Below, piece after piece: positions 1 through 7,196 of a stretch of 10,320 nt of DNA (the first letter of the stretch is position 1; each line of letters starts with the position of its first letter). The notes under the pieces were generated by a model. It was not told the DNA's origin and searched no databases. It was given only the letters and a program-made list of their open reading frames with translations. The position numbers and the translations under genes are program-made. Where the stretch lies: assembly GCA_937902565.1 (NCBI GenBank), contig CALFMX010000068.1:1-10320 (forward strand). Reading direction: 5' to 3'. The DNA comes from an uncultured Spirochaetales bacterium. GTDB lineage: Bacteria > Spirochaetota > Spirochaetia > Sphaerochaetales > Sphaerochaetaceae.

Positions 1-204
1 AGGAACTGTTCGCGGGCCGCTGAAAGCCTGCGGGGGCTAAGATGACGGCTTCATAGCCGGACGCCGGTGCCATGATCGATCTGCGCAATATCGAGACGTT
101 CTTCTGGGTGGCCACGCTGGGCGGCTTTCGCGCCGCGGCCGAAAAGCTCAATGCCACCCAGCCGGCGATCTCTCAGCGCATCGCGTCGCTGGAGGCGGAG
201 TTTG
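1..204 (+). other. High-GC segment with the start of a LysR-type regulator, apparently foreign to the rest of the window
   Basis: By hand count this stretch is about 64% GC, against about 50% just after it. From the ATG at 72 it encodes the start of a LysR-family winged helix-turn-helix domain: MIDLRNIETFFWV, then the recognition-helix segment ATQPAISQRIASLEAEF. In LysR proteins this is normally followed by GVRLFER-type sequence, but here it changes abruptly to an outer-membrane barrel pattern near base 200-206. The LysR style and base composition suggest a high-GC proteobacterium, possibly an alphaproteobacterium (inference). No gene can be called in bases 1-71, and no strong ribosome-binding site precedes the ATG. 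The most likely explanation is a chimeric contig end. A real recombination junction is less likely. Confidence 0.7.
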
Positions 205-836
205 CTATCACCAAGGGGCTTTCCTTGCACATTCAGTATGCCCTTGACCAATTCCAAATGCCTTCTGAAAAAGCCAACACCGCCAATGCAATGGCTGGTC
301 TGGCCAACCTCTCCTATTCGTGGCCACAACAGAAGGGATATTGGACCGCCCAAGCAGAGTTTGTCATGATAGACCCCGCCTTCTACCGGCGCCAGAAAAT
401 AGACTTCCTTGTCGCTCGCGATTTGATCAAACACCAAAACGACACATCTGCTGTCAAAATCGACTATCTCGGCCACCGTTGGGGATCGGACAGTCTGGTC
501 TATGCAGCGAGCATCGGCTACTACATCCCCAACCTGCTTGATGTAGCCGGTTCGGTGACCATCCACCGCCAGGGGAAGATGACCTATACGGAGCTTCATG
601 ATGGTGTGGACAATGGAAATGACCCAATAGTGAATGGCCCTCCGCCGTATGGGGATACTATCACTGATCGTCTGATCATCTCCCTTTCGGGGGGATGGCA
701 GACACCGGTCAAGGGGCTTTGCGTATATGGCCAGATCGACTGGATCGGGAAGCGTATGTATGATACACCTACGAAGAGTGCTCACTCGCATGTACACGAT
801 TTCCAGTTTACTGCTGGGGTTTCGAAACGATTCTGA
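72..836 (+). CDS. Chimeric ORF: LysR N-terminus (about 44 aa) fused to the C-terminal part of a Wzi-like outer-membrane barrel
   Basis: The 254-aa reading frame is open throughout but joins two unrelated proteins. Residues 1-44 are a LysR DNA-binding start. From about residue 45 (base ~204) the sequence has alternating polar and hydrophobic beta-strands: LSLHIQYALDQFQ, WTAQAEFVMIDPAFYRR, VKIDYLGHRWGSDSLVY and VAGSVTIHRQGKMTY. It ends in VSKRF with a terminal Phe, as outer-membrane barrels do. The AEFVMIDPAFYRR pattern and general layout resemble the C-terminal half of Wzi-like capsule-assembly proteins, so this may be a paralogue of the barrel encoded at 3221-5200. There is no signal peptide, because the true N-terminus is missing. 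Its place upstream of the sugar transferase suggests it belongs to the same polysaccharide locus. The fused protein as written is unlikely to be functional. Barrel assignment is fairly firm; the Wzi link is moderate. Confidence 0.6.
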   Translation: MIDLRNIETFFWVATLGGFRAAAEKLNATQPAISQRIASLEAEFAITKGLSLHIQYALDQFQMPSEKANTANAMAGLANLSYSWPQQKGYWTAQAEFVMIDPAFYRRQKIDFLVARDLIKHQNDTSAVKIDYLGHRWGSDSLVYAASIGYYIPNLLDVAGSVTIHRQGKMTYTELHDGVDNGNDPIVNGPPPYGDTITDRLIISLSGGWQTPVKGLCVYGQIDWIGKRMYDTPTKSAHSHVHDFQFTAGVSKRF

Positions 837-987
837 GCACATCGGGGTGGCTGTGCCATACGAAGTGGCGTAGGGGATGAGCGGCAGTTCCCATGGGGGT
901 ATTTACGAGTAAAGAGAGTTCCGCAAGCTTCTCAGGTATGATACCATTGGCGCAGTACTCGCGTAGTGTTATGAGGTGTGGATACGT
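837..987 (+). promoter_or_regulatory. Intergenic leader of the sugar-transferase operon with a weak -10 and two short palindromes
   Basis: This gap separates the barrel stop from the sugar-transferase ATG. It contains a -10-like TATGAT at 937-942 but no convincing -35 at the right distance. Two small inverted repeats are visible: TTTAC-GA-GTAAA (902-913) and GGTAT-G-ATACC (935-945), the second overlapping the -10. A ribosome-binding site GAGGTG (973-978) lies 9 bases before the ATG at 988. No U-rich terminator hairpin was found after the barrel gene, so read-through from upstream is possible. A promoter here is only a suggestion. Confidence 0.25.
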
Positions 988-2367
988 ATGAAACATGGCA
1001 AACGTTCATTACTTGCACTCAGGGTGGTGACTGATATTATCGCTGTCACCGCATCCTGGCTTCTTGCTGGATATCTTCGATTCAATGTCATCCCAGGAGC
1101 GGGCTCATACAGCTCCTTCATCCTATTTGTAGAATTGGCTGTCGTCGTCGTGGTGTTCAATATTTTTTTCATCAGTAGGAATGGCTTGTATACAGAGACC
1201 TTGGAACACTCTTGGCGCAAGGAGACCACAGCGATGGTCGTTAGTACATTTGAGGCGTTCTTGCTCTTGGTCGTTATGCTCTATTTTTTGTTCCTTGGGA
1301 AAATTACAAGAATTGCCATAGGCTTGCACTTAATCCTCTCAGTAATATTCTTGGTGGTGGGAAGGACCATAATCTCCAACTATGTAAAGCGTGCGTATGT
1401 AAAGGGCAGGTACACCCGAAAAATCCTATTGGTAGGATTTGGAGAGAACTTGGCAAATTTTGAACGCAATCTGTATAGCGAAACCGTGAAGGGTATCACT
1501 GTTGTGGGTCAATATGATGGAGGGGGCAATCCGATAGGCCAGACCGCGCAGTTGGAAGGTGCACACCTGCGAGACGTAGTTGCGGAGTATACGCCCGATA
1601 TGGTGGTTATAGGATACCCCCCAGCTGAGCAAGACCGACAACGGACAATGATTGGACAGGCAGTGGACCTGTTGAATGAAAGGGTTGTAATGCTACCCAA
1701 TATCCCTGAATCCTATATCGGGACCAAGATCTCAGATTTCCGCTGGACTCCGATGTTTACGCTCAATGCCGCGGATATGGGAGTCTTCCAGAGGATTGTT
1801 AAGCGGAGCTTTGATATTATCGCCAGCTCCTGTGGCCTGCTCATCCTCTCCCCCATCCTTGCTATCATCGCCTTGATTGTCAAGCTTACCTCGCCGGGAC
1901 CTGTCATTTTCAAACAACAACGCGTAACCCGTGATGAGGAAATCTTCACTATGTACAAGTTCCGCACAATGCGTACCGATATGAGTGAAGGGGACACGGC
2001 ACGGTGGACGGTAGAGGATGATCCCCGGGTCACGAAAATCGGCAAGTTCATGAGAAAAACCAGCATTGATGAGCTGCCTCAGCTCTTCAATGTCCTTGGT
2101 GGTTCGATGAGCTTGGTCGGCCCGCGGCCTGAGCGACCCGAACTAGTGGAGCGATTCAATGATGAGATACCGGGGTACCGACTGCGCCATCGCTTCAAAG
2201 CTGGCATTTCGGGGTGGGCCCAGGTAAACGGATGGAGGGGGAACACCTCCTTGGAGCGTCGTATTGAGTTCGATCTCTACTATATCAGGAACTGGAGCCT
2301 TCTCTTCGATCTGAAGATTGTGTTATTTACCTTTTTCAAGGGCTTTGTCAATGAAAATGCATATTAA
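988..2367 (+). CDS. Undecaprenyl-phosphate sugar-1-phosphate transferase (polyprenyl glycosylphosphotransferase, WcaJ/WbaP type)
   Basis: This protein starts capsule or exopolysaccharide synthesis by moving a sugar-1-phosphate from a nucleotide sugar to undecaprenyl phosphate at the inner membrane. At 459 aa it has the full architecture of the family. Hydrophobic segments lie at about residues 8-30, 43-62, 84-104 and 109-128. They are followed by a Rossmann-like CoA_binding_3 region (about 143-240, with KILLVGFGE) and a C-terminal Bac_transf domain (about 270-459). The catalytic domain shows VKRSFDIIAS with a re-entrant hydrophobic helix (271-300), KFRTM (324-328), DDPRVTKIGKFMRKTSIDEL with the Asp361-Glu362 pair typical of the active site, SLVGPRPE and GISGWAQVNGWRG. 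The ATG at 988 is chosen because GAGGTG lies 9 bases upstream; an in-frame GTG at 976 overlaps that site. The next gene overlaps its 3' end by 17 bases. The sugar (glucose, galactose or other) cannot be read from the sequence. Confidence 0.93.
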   Translation: MKHGKRSLLALRVVTDIIAVTASWLLAGYLRFNVIPGAGSYSSFILFVELAVVVVVFNIFFISRNGLYTETLEHSWRKETTAMVVSTFEAFLLLVVMLYFLFLGKITRIAIGLHLILSVIFLVVGRTIISNYVKRAYVKGRYTRKILLVGFGENLANFERNLYSETVKGITVVGQYDGGGNPIGQTAQLEGAHLRDVVAEYTPDMVVIGYPPAEQDRQRTMIGQAVDLLNERVVMLPNIPESYIGTKISDFRWTPMFTLNAADMGVFQRIVKRSFDIIASSCGLLILSPILAIIALIVKLTSPGPVIFKQQRVTRDEEIFTMYKFRTMRTDMSEGDTARWTVEDDPRVTKIGKFMRKTSIDELPQLFNVLGGSMSLVGPRPERPELVERFNDEIPGYRLRHRFKAGISGWAQVNGWRGNTSLERRIEFDLYYIRNWSLLFDLKIVLFTFFKGFVNENAY

Positions 2368-3208
2368 TTGTCCTCCCCGCTGCATAGCGAAGACGCTTGC
2401 GTTCGTAGTGCTTCTGTGTGGCTTGGTAGCTGCACCACTGTTTGCCCAGACCAACGAGTTGAGGGATGCACTGCCCAATCTCAGTGACGATCAATATCTT
2501 CAACTCTCCACCGGAGCGTTGATCTATGGGCTCACTATCGATGGGCAATCCATCAGCCAGTACTTTGTCCAAGGGACCGAAGCGGCAGCGCAAGCGTTGC
2601 TGGCCGAAGGGATTGAGAAGGGCTTTGCTCTTGGGGCCGTGAGTTATATTCCCTATACCCCGGTTTTGAAAGCGATGGACCGCCCCGAACGCCAGCTCGC
2701 CATCTTCAACAAGATCCGCGCAATCTCTACCCAGGAGGGGCTCACCTATATCTCCTGGCGAGCGGGGAACAAGGAGAAGCTCCTGATCGAGCGTTCAGCG
2801 TACATGGAGGATTCGAAGAATCTCAACAAGATGCTCCCCGATCCCATAGCCACGGTGTTCCCTGCAACTGCCCATAGTTATGTCTACCAGCGCGATACCT
2901 CATTTGGAGGCAACCGCTACGAGCACACCTACACCAACAGTGACCGAGAGATTTTTGTGGCTATCAAGAACATCAGCTCTATGAAAGTGCTCGGCCTCTT
3001 CACCGCAGTCAAGAGTGGGCAACTCTCCATGAATATGGGGACGTACCAGCTTGATGATGGGCTCTTGCTCTTCGCCCTCACCAGTGTCGAGGGCCGGGAT
3101 CCCGTGGTCTCCGCTCTTGGACTCTCAGTTGACCTTCCATCGGCGTTCCGTCGCCGTATCGTCTCTCTCCAGAATTGGCTGGTTGAACAGCTCAATACCA
3201 TCAGATAA
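2351..3208 (+). CDS. Secreted periplasmic protein of unknown function in the polysaccharide operon
   Basis: The 285-aa product begins with a signal peptide: a basic start, a hydrophobic core (TLAFVVLLCGLVAAPLF) and a likely cleavage after LFA, before QTNEL. No Cys follows the cleavage site, so it is not a typical lipoprotein. The mature part is soluble, about 250 aa, with alternating helical and strand-like segments, for example ALLAEGIEKGFALGAVSYIP and KVLGLFTAVKSGQLSMNMG. I recognise no catalytic motif. It may belong to a spirochaete-restricted uncharacterised family (DUF6675 comes to mind, but I cannot verify that). The start at 2351 has AAGGG (2338-2342) eight bases upstream and overlaps the sugar-transferase end by 17 bases, which suggests translational coupling. 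The Wzi-like gene follows after 12 bases. The operon position points to a periplasmic step in polysaccharide handling or in assembly of the barrel. That role is inference. Confidence 0.85.
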   Translation: MKMHINCPPRCIAKTLAFVVLLCGLVAAPLFAQTNELRDALPNLSDDQYLQLSTGALIYGLTIDGQSISQYFVQGTEAAAQALLAEGIEKGFALGAVSYIPYTPVLKAMDRPERQLAIFNKIRAISTQEGLTYISWRAGNKEKLLIERSAYMEDSKNLNKMLPDPIATVFPATAHSYVYQRDTSFGGNRYEHTYTNSDREIFVAIKNISSMKVLGLFTAVKSGQLSMNMGTYQLDDGLLLFALTSVEGRDPVVSALGLSVDLPSAFRRRIVSLQNWLVEQLNTIR

Positions 3209-3220
3209 TAGGACTTTTAT

Positions 3221-5200
3221 ATGAAACGTACGCCCATCATCTCTCTTCTGATCATCGTGTTGCTTGTTGCCCTTTCTCCCATATCAGCTGCAAACCATCT
3301 CTCCGTTCCTGTGGATCACCATGTGTATCGAATCTTGGATGCTGGGCGTATCCGAGGCCTCTATGATGAAAATCTTGTAGCGGTGAAGCCATATACAGCG
3401 AGCAAGGTGATTGAACTGCTCAAAGAGATGGCGAGTCGTCCCGATCGCCTGAGACCGGGGGAAGGGGAGGAGATAGCTCGGCTGATCGAAACGTTTGAAA
3501 CGACCTATGGCAGTGCATCAAGTGGAGTTAAGGATCTCCTCTCCACCGGATACCTTCGCTCATCAGACCCCGTACGCAACTTTGGAGCCGCGTTCGGAAT
3601 CACGATTGACAGCATGCAGACCGTGGACATCTTGCAAGCCAAGGAGTACGACACCAGGAATGGTATCAAGGCCTTCATCAAGGGGGATATCGGAGCCCAT
3701 ATTTCGTTCAACATGGATTTTGGCCTTACCCTCGACAACCTCAATCCCCATCCATTTTTGGCCAATGAATTTACCATTCCTGGAGAGGGGTTCTATATCG
3801 ATATCTTCCACGGCGGACATCCACCGGGGAATATCCCCTTCGAAGGGTTCTACTTTGGCCTCACCATGAACCCAGAGGTGACAGCCACCTTCTTTGGCGG
3901 GGATGTAACCCTCCGCTGGGCTTCCATCAAACGTGATTGGGGACCCGGGTTGAACAATCTGATAGTCTCCTCAACAGCCAGGGAGTTCGATGGCATAGAG
4001 TTGCAGCTCAACCCGACTCCGTGGTTCCGCTATGCCGTGCTCCAAGGCTCTCTTGGAAAGTTCTCAACAGGCAAATTCAACGGCGAAGAGTTCACTTTCC
4101 CCTCCGACTACGCCGGAGGCTCCAAGGAAGCAAAGATCAACTACCGTTTCAATAACAACTACAGTGCCCATCGTGTAGAGCTGGATGTCACAAAGAACCT
4201 CACCTTTGCCATCTATGAGTCGGTGGTATGGCAGAAACGCTTTGAACTCGCCTACCTCAACCCCTTCTCGATCTTCATGTTCGTGCAGAACAACACCGGT
4301 GACATCGACAGTATGTTCGATGGCCTGGACATCTCCTACACCCTGCCCAACAAGGTGCGTCTCTACGGAGGCATGGCGATGAACGAGATGAGCAAGGTTG
4401 GCAGCCCCATCGCCATGCTCAAGGCTCCACGAAATATGTTCGCCTTCCAGCTCGGTGCCGTCATACCGCTTCCGATCGGGACCTTCTCAACCCTCACAGC
4501 CCAATGGACGTATATCAACCCCTTTGTGTATAGTCACTATCCGTTATGGAAATATACCGGGACGATTGAAGGAAATGAAGGAGATACCATTACCACCGAT
4601 ACTGGGAAAACGGCTACTTTCAGTGACGGGAAGATTACTGTCAGTGAGGGTAGCTTTGATCCGGAGGCTGTAATTGATGTGGGTTCTGCATCGAGTGAGT
4701 GGTATGACAAGTCAGGGAGAACAAAGATTAAGAAAGTGGATGACAAGTATAATATCTACGAAACCTACGCCGAGACCATGTACGTGAACAAGGGAGAGTT
4801 GCTTGGCTACCCCCTTCAACCAAACTCCCAGGAGTTCCTGCTCTCTTTGGATATGGGCTTTACCAAGGGCTGGAATGCACAGGCTGAGGTGAAGTACCAA
4901 GCCAGAAGTGGACAGTATGGCTTCGATATCTGGCAGTTCATGTACTATGGGCAGTCAGACAGCTATCCTGAGAAGGACTTCTGGAACTATACCTTCCAAC
5001 ACACCCTCTCGGTCCTGCTCGCCGCCTCCAAGAAGCTGGACAATATGCCTATTACCCTCTCCGTCTCCTATCGTGTTATTGTTGATTGGGCCCGTCCATA
5101 CGAACTTACGGCTTTTGATGGTAGGAACACAACATTCCATGATTGGGAGGATCCCACTATCAAGCATATCCTACAGTTTGGTGTGAAGATTTACTATTGA
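3221..5200 (+). CDS. Wzi-like capsule-assembly outer-membrane beta-barrel protein
   Basis: Wzi-family proteins are outer-membrane barrels that help bind or organise capsular polysaccharide at the cell surface. This 659-aa protein has a signal peptide (1-23, SPISA before ANHLS). A short helical domain follows at about 26-115, with the family pattern VPVDHHVYRILDAGRIRGL and KPYTASKVIELLKEM. The rest is a long barrel region. Family-like segments include RWASIKRDWGPGLNNL (232-247), TAREFDGIELQL (252-263), HRVELDVTKNLTFAIYE (317-333), RFELAYLNPFSIFMF (340-354) and MFDGLDISYTLPNKVRLYGG (365-384). The protein ends in KIYY, aromatic as expected for a barrel. Residues about 446-515 form a hydrophilic Thr/Gly/Asp/Lys-rich insert, probably a surface loop. 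AGGA (3210-3213) sits seven bases before the ATG. The gene is third in the tight operon with the sugar transferase and the periplasmic protein. Family assignment is confident; the exact polysaccharide is unknown. Confidence 0.85.
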   Translation: MKRTPIISLLIIVLLVALSPISAANHLSVPVDHHVYRILDAGRIRGLYDENLVAVKPYTASKVIELLKEMASRPDRLRPGEGEEIARLIETFETTYGSASSGVKDLLSTGYLRSSDPVRNFGAAFGITIDSMQTVDILQAKEYDTRNGIKAFIKGDIGAHISFNMDFGLTLDNLNPHPFLANEFTIPGEGFYIDIFHGGHPPGNIPFEGFYFGLTMNPEVTATFFGGDVTLRWASIKRDWGPGLNNLIVSSTAREFDGIELQLNPTPWFRYAVLQGSLGKFSTGKFNGEEFTFPSDYAGGSKEAKINYRFNNNYSAHRVELDVTKNLTFAIYESVVWQKRFELAYLNPFSIFMFVQNNTGDIDSMFDGLDISYTLPNKVRLYGGMAMNEMSKVGSPIAMLKAPRNMFAFQLGAVIPLPIGTFSTLTAQWTYINPFVYSHYPLWKYTGTIEGNEGDTITTDTGKTATFSDGKITVSEGSFDPEAVIDVGSASSEWYDKSGRTKIKKVDDKYNIYETYAETMYVNKGELLGYPLQPNSQEFLLSLDMGFTKGWNAQAEVKYQARSGQYGFDIWQFMYYGQSDSYPEKDFWNYTFQHTLSVLLAASKKLDNMPITLSVSYRVIVDWARPYELTAFDGRNTTFHDWEDPTIKHILQFGVKIYY

Positions 5201-5351
5201 GGCAGAGGGCAATCACAGTGGAAGGAAGCAGAAGGCTGCCAAGAACGGCCCGATTGTCTACCGAAGGTTTTGGGGCATGAATGTGTTTGTAGCAGCCTGG
5301 TACTTTGCCAATTATGCGATCAATGGAGTGAAGAAGTATCGGGGATTGTAA
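5187..5351 (+). pseudogene. Coding remnant: C-terminal end of an unidentified protein (possibly a mobile-element protein)
   Basis: Immediately after the Wzi-like gene, in another frame, 54 sense codons run from after a stop at 5184-5186 to the TAA at 5349-5351. The second half reads GPIVYRRFWGMNVFVAAWYF followed by ANYAINGVKKYRGL. This is rich in aromatics and basic residues and looks like genuine protein, not random translation. There is no credible start for the whole stretch. The only ATG in frame (5277) would give a 24-aa peptide preceded by GGGG but no good ribosome-binding site. The best reading is a decayed gene end, perhaps a transposase tail, but I do not recognise the family. A short expressed hydrophobic peptide from 5277 is the alternative. 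Confidence 0.4.
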
Positions 5352-5405
5352 ACGTTGATGTATCTTTTTCTCTTGTGCACTGTTTATCTATACAGCGGGT
5401 ATCGA

Positions 5406-5442
5406 CAATAATAGGCCACTCTCTCCGGGTGGTTTATTATTG
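5406..5442 (+). other. Strong stem-loop in the gap between the Wzi-like and Omp85-like genes
   Basis: CAATAATAGGCCAC (5406-5419) pairs with GTGGTTTATTATTG (5429-5442) around a nine-base loop. All 14 positions pair in plus-strand RNA, two of them as G-U wobbles. On the minus strand these two would be A-C mismatches, so the fold favours the plus transcript. No U-run follows, so it is not a classical intrinsic terminator. It could mark or protect the 3' end of the Wzi operon mRNA, or act as a DNA operator, because its right arm overlaps the TTGACA at 5440-5445. Confidence 0.55.
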
Positions 5443-5468
5443 ACACTGATTACTATTACAATTACGCT
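5440..5468 (+). promoter_or_regulatory. Candidate sigma-70-type promoter for the Omp85-like gene
   Basis: A perfect TTGACA -35 box lies at 5440-5445. At a 17-base spacing the -10 position reads TACGCT (5463-5468), which is weak. A much better -10, TACAAT (5457-5462), is only 11 bases away and would need a different -35 (TTATTA at 5434-5439, 17 bases upstream). Either arrangement would start transcription roughly 25-40 bases before the gene. The -35 overlaps the right arm of the preceding stem-loop. The location is reasonable; the exact boxes are uncertain. Confidence 0.4.
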
Positions 5469-5501
5469 GTACCAAGGTTTAATGAGCTTGTTAAGAGGTA
5501 A

Positions 5502-7193
5502 ATGGTGAAGAGAGCACGTCCATGGTTGCTGGCAATACTATTAGTTTGTCTAACATCTTCTCTCTTCGCCTCCGGTGAGGTATTGCTTACCACCGATCAA
5601 GTAACTTCTTTTAAAATTAGCAAGTATGAGTTTGTTGTCGAAGGCAAGACGTCCAAGTACGTCTTGCGTAATGCGATAATCCCCTCCGGGGGCGATCCTC
5701 TCTTCAAGGATGAAGAGGCGCTGGTGAAGGCCTTGGACCGGAAAAAGCAACTGCTGGTCAATAAGCGGGTCTTCATTTCTGTCGATTATACCTACGAGTT
5801 GGAGTCATACTCCAAAGGGATCGCTGAGTATGTGGTGACGTTCTACATTGAGGATGCATCAACCTTCATTGCCCTCCCATACCCGAAGTTTGACAACGAC
5901 AAGACGGGACTTCTTCTGGGCGTGAAGGCAAAGGACACCAACTTCTTCGGCACATTCGGGGAGTTCCTCTTCACCGGCTATGTCGCACAGAACGCCGGTG
6001 GGATTACCGGGTGGGAGAACCGGAAGGACTTCATAGAGCTCTCCTTGTCAGATCTTCGCCTTGGCGCCATTGTATTGAACTTTGCCGTTGACTATACCCA
6101 CGTCAAGAGCAGCCACAATAATGGCTCCTTTGGGTTTGATGTAGGGCTGTCGGGGATTCGTATGATGGGTGTCAACCTCGGCTTCTCTTTCTGGGGTGAT
6201 TACAAGGTCCCCGATGAACTCTCAGCTTTGGCCCCTAAAACAGTTGGCGGCTCCATGAGCTACGGTCCCTTCAAGCAGAATGGAGCCCTATACACCTTGT
6301 ATACGAAGGTGGAGCTTCGTGATTCCATGAAGACCTTGTACTCCTATACCCAGATGAGTCAGAATGACCTCCGTCTCTTCAAACAACCCATTACATTCAA
6401 TATGGGGGCTGAAACATACAATACAGTCGGCAAGACGACGATGGATACTGTCAATATCTCCTCTACGGTCGGCACCTCCTTCCGCCTCCCCTTCGGGTTC
6501 TCCTGGGGTACATCAGTCAAGGGCTTGGTCGAGTATGAAGCCTCACTCAATCCCGTACGAGCATCCCTGACCTATACCAATGCCCTCAACTACTCCTCCT
6601 TGAACTACACAGGTAATTTTAGGAAAGGGTGGCTCTTCAACGTCTCCCATACCTACAAACAGTATCCCCAAGAGGAGTATGAGGGCCAGACGCACTGGTT
6701 TATCGAGGGAAGTACCACAATCTTCCCGTTCATCGCGGGGCGGTTCAACCCAAACGTCCGTCTCAGTGGCTTCTACTCTCCAGACCAACCGTACCTCTTC
6801 CTTCCCTCGAGCGACAAGAATGTCATGGATGACTACCTTCGAGGCTTCCTCTCCAGCTCGCCGTTCCACGGGATTGCCGAGGGGAGCACGTATTGGGCGG
6901 GTATCATGAATTTGAACTTCACCATGGAGTTCATCAACTTTGGCTTTGCCCGCTCCTACATCAACCCCTTCATCGATATCGGTGTATTTGCCAATTCGAG
7001 TGAGGAGAGCGGAATGACCATCCTCGCTAGTGCGGGAATAGAGGGGTGGGGGATTCTCAAGCGATTCCCCAGCTACCCGATACGGGGTTCATTGGGGTTC
7101 AACCTGGCGGACGTCAGGTCATTCCTTCTCGATGAGATCGAGGCACGTGATATTGAATGGGAGCTCTTCATTGGATTTGACTTGTTCTTCTAG
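5502..7193 (+). CDS. Omp85-superfamily-like outer-membrane protein: one POTRA-like domain plus beta-barrel
   Basis: The 563-aa product has a signal peptide (about 1-24; LLAILLVCLTSSLFA before SGEVL). Residues about 34-118 resemble a single POTRA domain: FVVEGKTSKYVLRNAI, then a helix through DEEALVKALDRKKQLLVNKR, then VFISVDYTYELE and EYVVTFYIED strands. From about 125 onward there are repeated amphipathic strands. Residues 446-449 read LRGF, matching the (V/I)RG(F/Y) loop-6 motif of Omp85 proteins, followed by G and NLNFTMEF as in that family. The C-terminus is LFIGFDLFF, a terminal-Phe barrel signal. BamA usually has five POTRAs and TamA three, so this is a reduced form. It could insert or export surface proteins or glycans, or be a diverged porin. 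GAGG at 5495-5498 is close to the ATG; the GTG at 5505 is an equally possible start with better spacing. A 96-nt palindrome follows the stop. Confidence 0.72.
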   Translation: MVKRARPWLLAILLVCLTSSLFASGEVLLTTDQVTSFKISKYEFVVEGKTSKYVLRNAIIPSGGDPLFKDEEALVKALDRKKQLLVNKRVFISVDYTYELESYSKGIAEYVVTFYIEDASTFIALPYPKFDNDKTGLLLGVKAKDTNFFGTFGEFLFTGYVAQNAGGITGWENRKDFIELSLSDLRLGAIVLNFAVDYTHVKSSHNNGSFGFDVGLSGIRMMGVNLGFSFWGDYKVPDELSALAPKTVGGSMSYGPFKQNGALYTLYTKVELRDSMKTLYSYTQMSQNDLRLFKQPITFNMGAETYNTVGKTTMDTVNISSTVGTSFRLPFGFSWGTSVKGLVEYEASLNPVRASLTYTNALNYSSLNYTGNFRKGWLFNVSHTYKQYPQEEYEGQTHWFIEGSTTIFPFIAGRFNPNVRLSGFYSPDQPYLFLPSSDKNVMDDYLRGFLSSSPFHGIAEGSTYWAGIMNLNFTMEFINFGFARSYINPFIDIGVFANSSEESGMTILASAGIEGWGILKRFPSYPIRGSLGFNLADVRSFLLDEIEARDIEWELFIGFDLFF

Positions 7194-7196
7194 GAG

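Noticed and set aside
51..842. 263-aa minus-strand frame opposite the chimeric ORF
   Set aside because: It crosses the composition break and has no family-like motifs; the plus frame has clear LysR and barrel features.
976..987. GTG at 976 as the start of the sugar transferase
   Set aside because: It lies inside the GAGGTG ribosome-binding site that serves the ATG at 988.
877..991. Short leader peptides before the sugar transferase (ATG at 877, 11 codons; ATG at 938, overlapping the real start)
   Set aside because: There is no convincing ribosome-binding site or recognisable composition; such short frames are expected by chance.
2318..2350. Upstream start at 2318 for the periplasmic protein
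   Set aside because: It would put an extra hydrophilic leader before the signal peptide; 2351 has a well-spaced AAGGG and begins a normal signal peptide.
5482..5508. Eight-codon ORF (MSLLRGKW) overlapping the start of the Omp85-like gene
   Set aside because: It is too short and without supporting pattern; probably chance, though a coupling role is not excluded.
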